NCBI RefSeq assembly: GCF_042652085.1
Contig: NZ_JBHSJF010000008.1
Span: 124,001 to 188,000, forward strand
Source of the DNA: Flaviflagellibacter deserti
Lineage (GTDB): Bacteria; Pseudomonadota; Alphaproteobacteria; Rhizobiales; Methylopilaceae
Length of the DNA: 64,000 nt
Direction of reading: 5' to 3'
Of the stretch, positions 41,751 through 50,293 are shown piece by piece (position 1 is the stretch's first letter; the number at the start of each line of letters is the position of its first letter). The position numbers and the translations under genes were made by a program. A model generated the notes under the pieces. The model did not search any database and had not been told where the DNA came from. It saw nothing but the letters and a program-made list of their open reading frames with translations.

Positions 41751-43064
41751 ATGCCGGAGAGCTCTTCAACGATCTATGCGCTGGCAAGCGGTACTGGCCT
41801 GGCTGGAATAGCAGTGGTGCGCGTGTCCGGTCCGCGGTCGTCGGATGTTCTGATTACCCTGGCAGGAAAGCTGCCAGTGCCTCGCCGCGCGACTTTTGTT
41901 GTGCTCCGGGATCCAGCGAGCAGCGAGGATTTGGATCAGGGCCTCGTCCTCTGGTTTCCGGCGCCAGGTTCTTTCACGGGTGAGGACGTCGCGGAGTTCC
42001 ACATTCACGGTGGGCGGGCGAGCGTTTCCGGACTTCTTCAGGCGCTCGGGAAGATCGAGGGCTGCCGGATCGCAGAGCCCGGGGAGTTTTCCCGACGAGC
42101 GTTCGAGTCCGGTAAACTCGATCTCGTCGAAGCCGAAGCCTTGGCCGATTTGATCGCTGCCGATACCGCGGCTCAGCGGCGACAGGCACTGCGCGGACTT
42201 TCGGCCGGGATCGGCCTGGTCGCGGATGCGTGGAGGGCGGATCTGATCCGGGCGATGAGCTTCGTCGAGGCCGAAATCGATTTCTCCGATGAAGGCGATG
42301 TCGGCGATGGCCTGTGGCGCCGGGCGGAGCCGATCATCGTTCGTCTGATCGACGACATTGAGGCGCTCCTGACCAAGGGTCGATCGGGAGAGCGCTTGAG
42401 AGAGGGCGCGGTCGTGGTCCTTTCGGGTCCGCCGAACGTCGGTAAGTCAAGTTTTCTTAACCGTGTCGCCGGCCGCGATGTCGCGATCGTGTCGGCCTAC
42501 GCCGGGACGACCCGGGACATGCTTGAAGTCCACCTGGATCTCGGAGGCTATCCCGTGACGATGATCGACACGGCCGGCATCCGAGAGACGAACGATCCGA
42601 TAGAGCAGGAGGCCTTGGCGCGAGCTCGGAAGCGGAGCGAAAACGCCGATCTCGTGCTCTGGTTTAGCGATGCTGGCGAGAGCGGGATTTCGCCGACCTC
42701 AAGTGATCGGATGTGGTCGGTCGTGAATAAGATCGATCTGTCTGGAAGTTTGGACAGCGAAGATGGCGTTTACCCAGTCTCGGCAAAGACAGGCGCTGGG
42801 ATCGATCGGTTGTTGTCCGATCTCGGCGAATGGGCGAAGACCGCGTTTGCGCCGTCGGAATCCGCGCTCGTGACCCGCGAGCGGCATCGACTATGTTTGG
42901 GTTCGGCGGTCGACGCGCTCCGCCGTGCGCTGCTGGCGAAAGAACCGGAGTTGCGTGCGGAGGAGCTGCGCTTGTCGGCACGCGAGCTAGGGCGTATCTC
43001 GGGGCGGGTCGATGTCGAGGACGTGCTCGGCGGGATTTTCAGCGAATTCTGCGTCGGTAAATGA
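41751..43064 (+). CDS. mnmE: tRNA uridine-5-carboxymethylaminomethyl modification GTPase MnmE
   Basis: Works with MnmG to modify U34 of tRNAs. The 437-residue protein has the N-terminal folate-binding domain (STIYALASGTGLAGIAVVRV), a central G domain with GPPNVGKSSFLN near residue 226 and DTAGIRET, and the C-terminal FCVGK with the conserved Cys. The start is ATG 41751. mnmG begins 1 nt after the stop. Confidence 0.97.
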   Translation: MPESSSTIYALASGTGLAGIAVVRVSGPRSSDVLITLAGKLPVPRRATFVVLRDPASSEDLDQGLVLWFPAPGSFTGEDVAEFHIHGGRASVSGLLQALGKIEGCRIAEPGEFSRRAFESGKLDLVEAEALADLIAADTAAQRRQALRGLSAGIGLVADAWRADLIRAMSFVEAEIDFSDEGDVGDGLWRRAEPIIVRLIDDIEALLTKGRSGERLREGAVVVLSGPPNVGKSSFLNRVAGRDVAIVSAYAGTTRDMLEVHLDLGGYPVTMIDTAGIRETNDPIEQEALARARKRSENADLVLWFSDAGESGISPTSSDRMWSVVNKIDLSGSLDSEDGVYPVSAKTGAGIDRLLSDLGEWAKTAFAPSESALVTRERHRLCLGSAVDALRRALLAKEPELRAEELRLSARELGRISGRVDVEDVLGGIFSEFCVGK

Positions 43065-43065
43065 G

Positions 43066-44940
43066 ATGTTTCACGTGAAACATGGTGTCAGTTCATACGA
43101 TGTGATCGTTGTCGGCGGCGGACACGCCGGCACCGAGGCTGCATCGGCGGCTGCCCGTATGGGCGCAAGGACAGCGCTCGTCACGCTGAGCCGAAACACG
43201 ATCGGCGCGATGTCCTGCAACCCCGCGATCGGCGGTCTCGGCAAGGGGCACCTCGTCCGCGAGATTGACGCGCTCGATGGCGTCATGGGCCGCGCGGCCG
43301 ATGCGGGCGGCATTCAGTTCCGCGTTCTCAATCGTCGAAAGGGCCCGGCCGTTCGTGGGCCTCGCGCTCAGGCGGACCGCCGTCTTTACGCCGCCGCCGT
43401 CCAGGCGATCCTGGCCGAGCAGCCGCTTCTGGACACCGTGGAAGGCGAGGTCGCTGATTTCGACATACGCGACCGCCGGATTCGCGGGCTGACTCTCGCG
43501 GACGGGCGAAAGTTCACGACGGGCACAGTGGTTCTCACGACGGGCACATTCCTCTCCGGCCTGATTCATATCGGACCGAAGACCACGCCTGCCGGCCGTA
43601 TGGGCGAAGCACCCTCTATCGCGCTCTCAAAAACACTTCGTGATGCAGGCTTCTCGCTCGGCCGTCTGAAGACCGGGACCCCGCCGCGGCTTGATGGGAC
43701 AACGATCGACTATGCCGCTCTTGAGGAACAACGCGGCGACGATGTACCCGAACCTTTCTCCGCGATGACGTCGATGATCTCCACGCCGCAGGTGTCGTGT
43801 CACATCACCCGCACGACCCAGGCCGGCCATAAAGTCATCACCTCCAATGTCGACGCCGCGCCGATCTTCAACGGCCAAATCGGTGGTCTCGGGCCGCGCT
43901 ATTGCCCGTCGATCGAGGACAAGGTCATTCGCTTCGGCGATCGCGACGGGCATCAGATCTTCCTTGAACCCGAGGGCCTCGACGATCCGACGGTCTACCC
44001 CAATGGTATTTCGACCTCGATGCCGGAGGAGGTACAACTCGCCTTTCTGGCCACCATCCCCGGTCTCGAACGGGTCCGGATGCTCCGGCCTGGGTATGCC
44101 ATCGAGTATGACTACGTCGATCCGCGGGAGTTAAAGCCGAGTCTGGAAACCAAGCGGGTCGCGGGCCTGTTCTTCGCGGGTCAGATCAACGGTACAACCG
44201 GATACGAGGAAGCCGCGGGGCAGGGCTTGGTCGCCGGCATCAATGCCGCGCGCCTCGCTAGCGGTGGGGAAGCGGTGATCTTCTCGCGATCCGAAGCCTA
44301 TCTCGGTGTGATGATCGACGATCTCGTGACCAAGGGCGTCTCCGAGCCGTACCGCATGTTCACATCGCGCGCTGAATATCGGCTAACGCTCCGGGCGGAC
44401 AACGCTGATCAGCGGCTTACGAAGCGGGGGATCGAGATCGGGGCGGTCGGCAGCGGGCGAGAGGAAGCCTGGAGCAAAAAAGCGGCGGCGCTCGCCGACG
44501 CCCGCGCATTGACGGCGTCCCTGACTGCAACCCCGGCGCAGGCTCAGAGGGCTGGACTGGCGCTCAATCAGGATGGACAGCGCCGGACGGCCTTCGATCT
44601 CCTCAGCCGACCGGATGTCGAGTTCGCCAATCTCATCCGCATTTGGCCCGAAATGGATCGCGTCAGCCCGGTTATTGCCGAGCAGATCAAGATAGACGCT
44701 GCCTACAATGTCTATCTCGATCGTCAGCGCGCCGACATCGAGGCGTTCGAGCGGGACGAGGGGCGCTCGATCCCGGATGCCGTGGATTACGACTCGATGC
44801 CTGGGCTCTCCAATGAGGTCCGGCAGAAGCTGGTTCGCATCCGCCCGGCAACGATAGGCCAGGCGTCTCGAATAGAGGGCGTTACGCCGGCCGCGCTGAC
44901 TCTGATCATGGCTCATGCAAAGCGTGCGGCACGCGGATGA
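43066..44940 (+). CDS. mnmG: tRNA uridine-5-carboxymethylaminomethyl modification enzyme MnmG (GidA)
   Basis: FAD partner of MnmE. The 624-residue protein has the Rossmann motif VVGGGHAGTEAASAAARMG, SCNPAIGGLGKGHLVREID, and the C-terminal helical part that binds MnmE and tRNA. The first six codons (MFHVKH) are spelled by a perfect parS site, so the start codon belongs to the centromere sequence. It overlaps rsmG by 4 nt. Confidence 0.97.
   Translation: MFHVKHGVSSYDVIVVGGGHAGTEAASAAARMGARTALVTLSRNTIGAMSCNPAIGGLGKGHLVREIDALDGVMGRAADAGGIQFRVLNRRKGPAVRGPRAQADRRLYAAAVQAILAEQPLLDTVEGEVADFDIRDRRIRGLTLADGRKFTTGTVVLTTGTFLSGLIHIGPKTTPAGRMGEAPSIALSKTLRDAGFSLGRLKTGTPPRLDGTTIDYAALEEQRGDDVPEPFSAMTSMISTPQVSCHITRTTQAGHKVITSNVDAAPIFNGQIGGLGPRYCPSIEDKVIRFGDRDGHQIFLEPEGLDDPTVYPNGISTSMPEEVQLAFLATIPGLERVRMLRPGYAIEYDYVDPRELKPSLETKRVAGLFFAGQINGTTGYEEAAGQGLVAGINAARLASGGEAVIFSRSEAYLGVMIDDLVTKGVSEPYRMFTSRAEYRLTLRADNADQRLTKRGIEIGAVGSGREEAWSKKAAALADARALTASLTATPAQAQRAGLALNQDGQRRTAFDLLSRPDVEFANLIRIWPEMDRVSPVIAEQIKIDAAYNVYLDRQRADIEAFERDEGRSIPDAVDYDSMPGLSNEVRQKLVRIRPATIGQASRIEGVTPAALTLIMAHAKRAARG
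43067..43082. promoter_or_regulatory. parS site 1, at the start of mnmG
   Basis: TGTTTCACGTGAAACA is a perfect 16-bp palindrome and the canonical chromosomal parS; with flanking A and T it extends to 18 bp. ParB, encoded 3.3 kb downstream, is the expected binder. Confidence 0.92.
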
Positions 44941-45575
44941 GCTTGGAGGAAATTCGGGGCGCTTTTCCCAATGTTTCACGTGAAACATGGGATCGCCTAG
45001 AGATTTTTGTCGGCCTCCTGCTGAAATGGCAGAAGACCGTCAATCTGATCTCTCCCTCGACTGTGCCGGCGATCTGGACCCGGCATGTCGCCGACAGCCT
45101 TCAGCTTCTGCAGATGGCGCCTGCAGCGAAGATTTGGGTGGATCTTGGCTCGGGAGGCGGGTTTCCTGCCTTGGTTATTGCTGCCGCGTTGGTGGATAGG
45201 CTTGGCGCCAGAGTCCATTTAATCGAGAGCGACCAGCGAAAGTGCGCCTTCCTGCGCGAGGCGGTTCGTCATGCCGTCCTTCCAGCGACAATCCACAATG
45301 GTCGGATCGAGGCGGTTCTTGGCAATTGGGTCGAGCCGGCGGAGGTGATTACCGCCCGCGCGTTAGCGCCGCTGCCGCGTCTCGTCGAGCTCGCGTTTCC
45401 TCTGTTGAAAACCGGTGCCATAGGCCTGTTTTCAAAGGGTCGGGACGCTGTCGCAGAATTGACCCAGACCGCCAAAGATTGGCACATTGAGGCTGAGCTT
45501 GCGCAGAGCCTGACAGATCCCGACGGACGTATCGTCGTCGTCTCAAAGGCCGTGCCGCGCGAGGACCAGAGATAG
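44937..45575 (+). CDS. rsmG: 16S rRNA (guanine-527-N7)-methyltransferase RsmG (GidB)
   Basis: SAM-dependent methylation of G527 of 16S rRNA. The 212-residue protein has the family opening ETWDRLEIFVGLLLKWQKTVNLIS and the SAM motif WVDLGSGGGFPALVIA. A second parS site lies in codons 12-17 (VSRETW region). The ATG overlaps the mnmG stop. Confidence 0.96.
   Translation: MSLEEIRGAFPNVSRETWDRLEIFVGLLLKWQKTVNLISPSTVPAIWTRHVADSLQLLQMAPAAKIWVDLGSGGGFPALVIAAALVDRLGARVHLIESDQRKCAFLREAVRHAVLPATIHNGRIEAVLGNWVEPAEVITARALAPLPRLVELAFPLLKTGAIGLFSKGRDAVAELTQTAKDWHIEAELAQSLTDPDGRIVVVSKAVPREDQR
44972..44987. promoter_or_regulatory. parS site 2, within the 5' end of rsmG
   Basis: Again TGTTTCACGTGAAACA, perfect and again extended to the 18-bp ATGTTTCACGTGAAACAT. 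It encodes part of the RsmG N-terminus and lies about 600 bp before parA. Confidence 0.92.
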
Positions 45576-45584
45576 GAAATCGCC

Positions 45585-46391
45585 ATGGCCGACCTTTCCA
45601 AAGCCCGCATTCTTGCTGTCGCCAACCAGAAGGGCGGGGTGGGCAAGACGACGACGGCCATCAACCTCGGCACGGCCTTGGCGGCGATCGGCGAGAAAGT
45701 CCTGATCGTAGATCTTGATCCGCAGGGCAATGCCTCCACGGGTCTCGGCATCGACCGCAAGGCACGCAAGCGCTCCACCTATGACGTTCTCGTCGGCGAG
45801 GCGCGTTTCCGTCAGGTTATCCTGCCGACGGCCGTCCCGGGCCTCGATATCGCGCCGTCTACCATGGATCTGCTCGGCGTCGAGGTCGAGATCGCGTCCG
45901 ACAAACAGCGCGCCTATCGTCTCCGCGATGCGCTCTCCCAACTCCAGCAGGATGGCGATGACCCATACTCCTATGTGCTCGTCGATTGCCCGCCTTCATT
46001 CAATATCCTGACGATCAACTCGCTTGCCGCGGCCCAGGCCATCCTGGTTCCGTTGCAGTGCGAATTCTTTGCCCTTGAAGGCCTTTCGCAGCTGTTGCGC
46101 ACCGTGGACCAGGTCCGCGCGACGTTGAATCCGGCTCTGACCATCCAGGGCGTCGTCTTGACCATGTTCGATGCCCGCAACAATCTCTCCGGCCAGGTCG
46201 TCGCCGATGTCCGCCAGTTCATGGGCGACAAGGTGTTCGACACGATCATTCCGCGGAACGTTCGCGTGTCGGAGGCGCCGTCGCATGGCAAGCCGGTGCT
46301 TCTGTACGATCTCAATTGCTCAGGCAGCCAAGCCTATCTGAAGCTGGCGTCCGAGATCATCCAGCGCGAGCGCGCGCTGAAAGCCGCCTGA
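45585..46391 (+). CDS. parA: Chromosome-partitioning ATPase ParA
   Basis: Walker-type ATPase that moves ParB-bound origins. The 268-residue protein has the deviant Walker A QKGGVGKTTTAINL at 15-28, LIVDLDPQGNASTGLGI and VLVDCPPSFNILTIN. The N-terminus is short with no HTH, as expected for chromosomal Soj-type ParA. It is co-transcribed with parB, 19 nt downstream. Confidence 0.97.
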   Translation: MADLSKARILAVANQKGGVGKTTTAINLGTALAAIGEKVLIVDLDPQGNASTGLGIDRKARKRSTYDVLVGEARFRQVILPTAVPGLDIAPSTMDLLGVEVEIASDKQRAYRLRDALSQLQQDGDDPYSYVLVDCPPSFNILTINSLAAAQAILVPLQCEFFALEGLSQLLRTVDQVRATLNPALTIQGVVLTMFDARNNLSGQVVADVRQFMGDKVFDTIIPRNVRVSEAPSHGKPVLLYDLNCSGSQAYLKLASEIIQRERALKAA

Positions 46392-46410
46392 CAAATTCTA
46401 GGAGAGAGAG

Positions 46411-47280
46411 ATGGCGGAAGAGGCCTCCCGGCCGCGGTTAGGCCGTGGCCTTGCGGCGCTGATCGGTGATATCGGCGACGAAGAGCAGAATTTCGACAAG
46501 CCGAAAGCCGGCCAGCGCCGGGTTCCGATCGAGTTTCTGCGGCCGAACGCACGCAATCCGCGCAAGAACTTCGCCGAGGCGGATCTCGAGGATCTGGCGA
46601 ACTCAGTCCGGGAGAAGGGCATCGTCCAACCGGTTCTGGTCCGCTCGGTGGCGAAGGAGACGGATCGTTTCGAGATTATCGCCGGCGAACGTCGCTGGCG
46701 GGCGGCTCAGATGGCCGGCCTGCACGACGTTCCGATCGTGGTTCTCGAAGTTTCTGATCGCGAGGCTCTCGAGCTGGCGATCATAGAGAACGTCCAGCGC
46801 GCGGACCTCAATGCGATTGAAGAGGCGGCGGGCTACGAAAACCTGGTCGCGACCTACAACTACACCCAGGCTGACCTCGCCAAGATCATCGGCAAGAGCC
46901 GCAGCCACATCGCGAATACGATGCGGCTCCTGAAGCTTCCGGACGACGTTCGGCAATCGGTCCTTGAAGGTCAGCTGACGGCGGGTCATGCCCGCGCGCT
47001 TCTCTCGCTTGATGATCCTTCAGCCGCAGCGAAGAAGATCATTGACCAAGGTCTGAGCGTTCGCGATGCCGAAGCGATCGGCCAGGAGGCTGCGGTCGAG
47101 AAGAGGCCAGCCAAGGCCAAGGCTGCCAAGGACGCCGATACCGTTGCGTTGGAAAAGGCGCTTGGCGATGCACTTGGGCTCGTGGTTTCGATCGACCATA
47201 AAAATCCGGGCGGCCAGATTTCGATACGGTACCGAAACCTTGAACAACTCGACGAAGTTTGCCGAAAACTTCGCAACTGA
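46411..47280 (+). CDS. parB: Chromosome-partitioning protein ParB
   Basis: CTP-dependent DNA clamp that loads at parS. The 289-residue protein begins with the ParA-interacting RPRLGRGLAALIGD and has the CTP-binding motifs GERRWRAAQ and IIENVQRADLNAIEEAAGY. The HTH YTQADLAKIIGKSRSHIANT follows, then a C-terminal dimerisation domain (ISIRYRNLEQLDEVCRKL). The Shine-Dalgarno is AGGAGAGAGAG. Confidence 0.97.
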   Translation: MAEEASRPRLGRGLAALIGDIGDEEQNFDKPKAGQRRVPIEFLRPNARNPRKNFAEADLEDLANSVREKGIVQPVLVRSVAKETDRFEIIAGERRWRAAQMAGLHDVPIVVLEVSDREALELAIIENVQRADLNAIEEAAGYENLVATYNYTQADLAKIIGKSRSHIANTMRLLKLPDDVRQSVLEGQLTAGHARALLSLDDPSAAAKKIIDQGLSVRDAEAIGQEAAVEKRPAKAKAAKDADTVALEKALGDALGLVVSIDHKNPGGQISIRYRNLEQLDEVCRKLRN

Positions 47281-47338
47281 GGTACGGCCGGCCGGAAAAG
47301 ATCGAGAAACTTCAGAAAAACGCGATCGAAAAATATCG

Positions 47339-47377
47339 ATGCCCGTCAAAGACTCTAGGAGAGTCGCTGGCGGGCAT
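47339..47377 (+). terminator. Intrinsic terminator after parB
   Basis: Outer stem ATGCCCG/CGGGCAT with an inner GACTC/GAGTC stem, then TTTCGTTT. It is probably the end of the mnmE-to-parB operon. The rest of 47281-47493 shows no gene. Confidence 0.7.
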
Positions 47378-47493
47378 TTTCGTTTCTGGGTCTCCGAGGT
47401 CCAGCGATGCCCGAAACGGCTGCCAGCGGGCTTCGTATGCAGCAACCACAGATGATAACTTCACTATCTTCGGTTGTGTCGGCGCGTTGCGAT

Positions 47494-48723
47494 CTAAAGA
47501 GCCTCGCCTCGAAGGAGCCGGGGAGCATTTCCGGTCAGGGCGGCGGCGGATTTGATTACCGCAGATTTGAATCGAGGCGCACGATCGACGAGGCCCATTC
47601 CGGTGTCTCGGACCATTCGGGCCGCGGGTGCGGACGAGCCGAAGAGATTGATCAGGCCGTCGGTCGCGGCGAGCATCGCGACCGTGTCGAGTCGTCGCCA
47701 CGAATCGTAACCTTGCAAAATTGGTTCCGAACCGATGTCGAGGCCAAGCCTGGCCGCATCGACGACGGCTTCGGCCAGGGCCGCAACATCGCGAAGACCG
47801 AAATTCATTCCCTGCCCGGCAATGGGATGCATTGCGTGGGCAGCATCGCCAATCAGCGCGATTCGGTGGCCGTGAAAGTGCTGGGCAAGGCCGAGCTTCA
47901 AAGGCCTGACGGCGCGAGGGCCAATTGGCGTGATCTCGCCGAAATCATAGCCGGCGCGCTGTTGGAGCGCTGCTTGGAATTCGTCGCCCGACAGAGCGGC
48001 CAGACGCTCCGCCTGCAGGCGCGGCTCGGCCCAGACGATAGAGGCGTGTTGGTTGGGCAAGGGCAGGAAAGCGAGCGTTCCCCGGTCGACGAAATGCTGG
48101 ATGGCAATCCCATCATGCGGCTGCTCCAGCCGGACATTGCTGACGATGGCGGCATGGTCATAGTTCCAGCCTCGGAACGGGATCCGGGCAAGGCCTCGGA
48201 TGTTCGACGTGACTCCATCGGCGGCGACCAGAAGCGTTGCTGCGATCTTCGAACCATCTGACAGCGAGATCGCTATCTTTCCAGCGGACTGCTCGAATCC
48301 GGCTATTCCGGTAGGCACAAGTGTTGAGCCAGCGACTTTCGCGGCGTCCAAAAGGCCGATGCGAATTGTCCCGTTCGGTGCCACATGGGCAAAAGGCTCT
48401 CCAGGCGCTGCCTCGTTGTCAAAGCGGAGCAGCACCGGCCGCATGATATCGGCCAACCGGCTGTCGGTGATACGCATTCCGTGTACGGGCTCTGCTTCGC
48501 CCGAAATTGCATCCCAAGCCCCTATGGTCTCGAACAGGCGGCGCGCGCCGGCAACGATCGTCGAGGCGCGGGGGTCGCGGAATTGTCCCACGGACCCGAA
48601 GGCGGGGTCGGCTACGGCGACGTCGAGGCCCGCTTGCGAGAGAGCCCCTGCGAGAGCAAGTCCGGCATAGCCTCCGCCGCCGATGACGACGTCGAACCGG
48701 CGCGCTTTGCCTTTTGCAGCCAT
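47494..48723 (-). CDS. FAD-dependent UbiH/UbiF/COQ6-type hydroxylase
   Basis: Probable ring hydroxylase of ubiquinone synthesis. The 409-residue protein has the FAD motif FDVVIGGGGYAGLALAGAL, the DG-type VAADGVTSNIRGLARIP, and the GD motif LIGDAAHAMHPIAGQGMNFG near residue 294. Which ring position it hydroxylates cannot be told (UbiH, UbiF or UbiL type). ATG 48721-48723 has GAGGA 6 nt upstream. It is divergent from tesB and convergent to parB. Confidence 0.92.
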   Translation of the reverse strand: MAAKGKARRFDVVIGGGGYAGLALAGALSQAGLDVAVADPAFGSVGQFRDPRASTIVAGARRLFETIGAWDAISGEAEPVHGMRITDSRLADIMRPVLLRFDNEAAPGEPFAHVAPNGTIRIGLLDAAKVAGSTLVPTGIAGFEQSAGKIAISLSDGSKIAATLLVAADGVTSNIRGLARIPFRGWNYDHAAIVSNVRLEQPHDGIAIQHFVDRGTLAFLPLPNQHASIVWAEPRLQAERLAALSGDEFQAALQQRAGYDFGEITPIGPRAVRPLKLGLAQHFHGHRIALIGDAAHAMHPIAGQGMNFGLRDVAALAEAVVDAARLGLDIGSEPILQGYDSWRRLDTVAMLAATDGLINLFGSSAPAARMVRDTGMGLVDRAPRFKSAVIKSAAALTGNAPRLLRGEAL

Positions 48724-48789
48724 TATTATTCCTCGCTTGACGCCGCCCGCGCGGGGAGGTCTCGTGGCGCCCCGCCTCCGAGAGACCAC

Positions 48790-49665
48790 ATGTCGAACGC
48801 GCTCGCAAATCTTCTGGGCATTCTTGATCTCGAACGGATCGAGGAGAATCTTTATCGCGGCACGAGTCTCGAGGGGAGCTGGGGGCGAGTCTTCGGCGGA
48901 CAAGTGGTTGCGCAGTCGCTCGTCGCGGCGGGCAGAACAGCGAACGGCCATCTGCCTCACTCGCTGCATGCCTATTTCCTGCTGGCCGGCGACCCGACGA
49001 TCCCCATTCTGTTCGAAGTTGACCGCATCCGGGATGGGTCGAGCTTCACCACACGGCGGGTCAAGGCGATCCAGCGGGGGCAGGCGATCTTCGCCCTCAC
49101 GGCGTCATTCCATCGCGATGAAGAAGGCTACGAGCACCAGCTCGATATGCCGGACGTTCCTCTGCCCGAGCAGCTGCCGAGCGAGGCCGAGATCAAGCAG
49201 AAGCTTCTGCCCCAGATGCCACCGGCGGTGCGCGCGTATTTTGAGCGCGAGCGACCAATAGAGCTCAGACCGGTAGATCTCACCCGATATCAAGGAAATC
49301 CGCCCCGTCCGCCGAAGCAGTCGATTTGGTTCCGGGCAAGAGGAGTTCTGCCGGACGATCCGATGCTGCATCGGATCGTTCTCGCCTACGCATCGGATAT
49401 GACACTGCTGGACACGTCGCTGGTGGCGCATGGAAAAACTATTTTCTCGCCTGACATCATGGCCGCCAGCCTCGACCACGCCTTGTGGTTTCACCGGCCG
49501 GTCAAAGCCGATGAATGGCTGCTTTTCAGTCAGGACAGTCCGTCTGCAGGTGCGGGACGCGGGTTCACCCGGGGACTTATTTTCGGCCTGGATGGAACGC
49601 TGGTCGCATCCGTCGTTCAGGAAGGCTTGATCCGGATTCGCCGTGAAAATCCGGCATCTGCTTAG
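48790..49665 (+). CDS. tesB: Acyl-CoA thioesterase II
   Basis: Hydrolyses acyl-CoA to free acid and CoA. The 291-residue double hot-dog protein has LYRGTSLEGSWGRVFGGQVVAQ, SLHAYFLLAGDP, the second-domain MAASLDHALWFHRPVKADEWLLF with the conserved Asp, and GLIFGLDGTLVASVVQEGLIR. The start is ATG 48790; the 66-bp gap to the divergent hydroxylase gene holds both promoters. Confidence 0.95.
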   Translation: MSNALANLLGILDLERIEENLYRGTSLEGSWGRVFGGQVVAQSLVAAGRTANGHLPHSLHAYFLLAGDPTIPILFEVDRIRDGSSFTTRRVKAIQRGQAIFALTASFHRDEEGYEHQLDMPDVPLPEQLPSEAEIKQKLLPQMPPAVRAYFERERPIELRPVDLTRYQGNPPRPPKQSIWFRARGVLPDDPMLHRIVLAYASDMTLLDTSLVAHGKTIFSPDIMAASLDHALWFHRPVKADEWLLFSQDSPSAGAGRGFTRGLIFGLDGTLVASVVQEGLIRIRRENPASA

Positions 49666-49693
49666 AAATTAGGCAGCAAGCCACCCTGATTCG

Positions 49694-49811
49694 TGCACAC
49701 AATGCATGCAAATGCCCGCCCACGGGGCGGTTAGCCTCGGTTTGTCACAGTGCAAACATAATTGGTGAAGACGCGTTAACCGCCTTTCCACCAACTGGCA
49801 CGCGGCTTGAA
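49694..49811 (+). promoter_or_regulatory. Candidate nitrogen-regulated promoter of glnK-amtB
   Basis: TGGCACGCGGCTTGAA (49796-49811) has the GG-N10 spacing of a sigma-54 promoter, but the -12 dinucleotide is GA instead of GC. About 100 bp upstream, TGCACACAATGCATGCA (49694-49710) matches 9 of 12 defined bases of an NtrC site. Both are read by eye. Confidence 0.3.
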
Positions 49812-49914
49812 TACTAATTCGGGCCGACGAGTCCGGAGTTTCCCAATTCCTTTGTCGGCTGCGCACCCGTCGCGGGCTCCTCCGCGACGGTATGACAAGA
49901 CGGGGAGCCCATTC

Positions 49915-50253
49915 ATGAAACTCGTGATGGCAATCATAAAGCCGTTCAAGCTGGACGAGGTACGCGATGCCTTGACCGCGGTGGGGGTTCACGGCCTGAC
50001 CGTGACCGAGGTCAAAGGCTACGGACGCCAGAAAGGACACACCGAAATCTATCGTGGTGCGGAGTACGCGGTGAGCTTCCTGCCCAAGCTCAAGATCGAA
50101 GTCGCCGTGCCCGCGAGCATGGTCGATCAAGTCGTCGAGACGATCACCACCACGGCCAAGACCGGCCAGATCGGTGACGGCAAGATCTTCGTGACGCCGA
50201 TCGAGCATGCGGTCCGCATCCGTACGGGTGAGTCGGACGACGATGCGCTCTGA
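49915..50253 (+). CDS. glnK: Nitrogen regulatory protein P-II (GlnK)
   Basis: Trimeric signal protein reading 2-oxoglutarate, ATP/ADP and uridylylation state. The 112-residue protein has the T-loop GYGRQKGHTEIYRGAEY with the uridylylated Tyr at 51, and ends GRIRTGESDDDAL-like (VRIRTGESDDDAL). It precedes amtB by 40 nt, the usual glnK-amtB pair, so it should gate the transporter. ATG 49915 is the start. Confidence 0.96.
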   Translation: MKLVMAIIKPFKLDEVRDALTAVGVHGLTVTEVKGYGRQKGHTEIYRGAEYAVSFLPKLKIEVAVPASMVDQVVETITTTAKTGQIGDGKIFVTPIEHAVRIRTGESDDDAL

Positions 50254-50293
50254 CGCCCTTTCCACCGAACAATCCTTCTTTGGAGTTCCGTCC

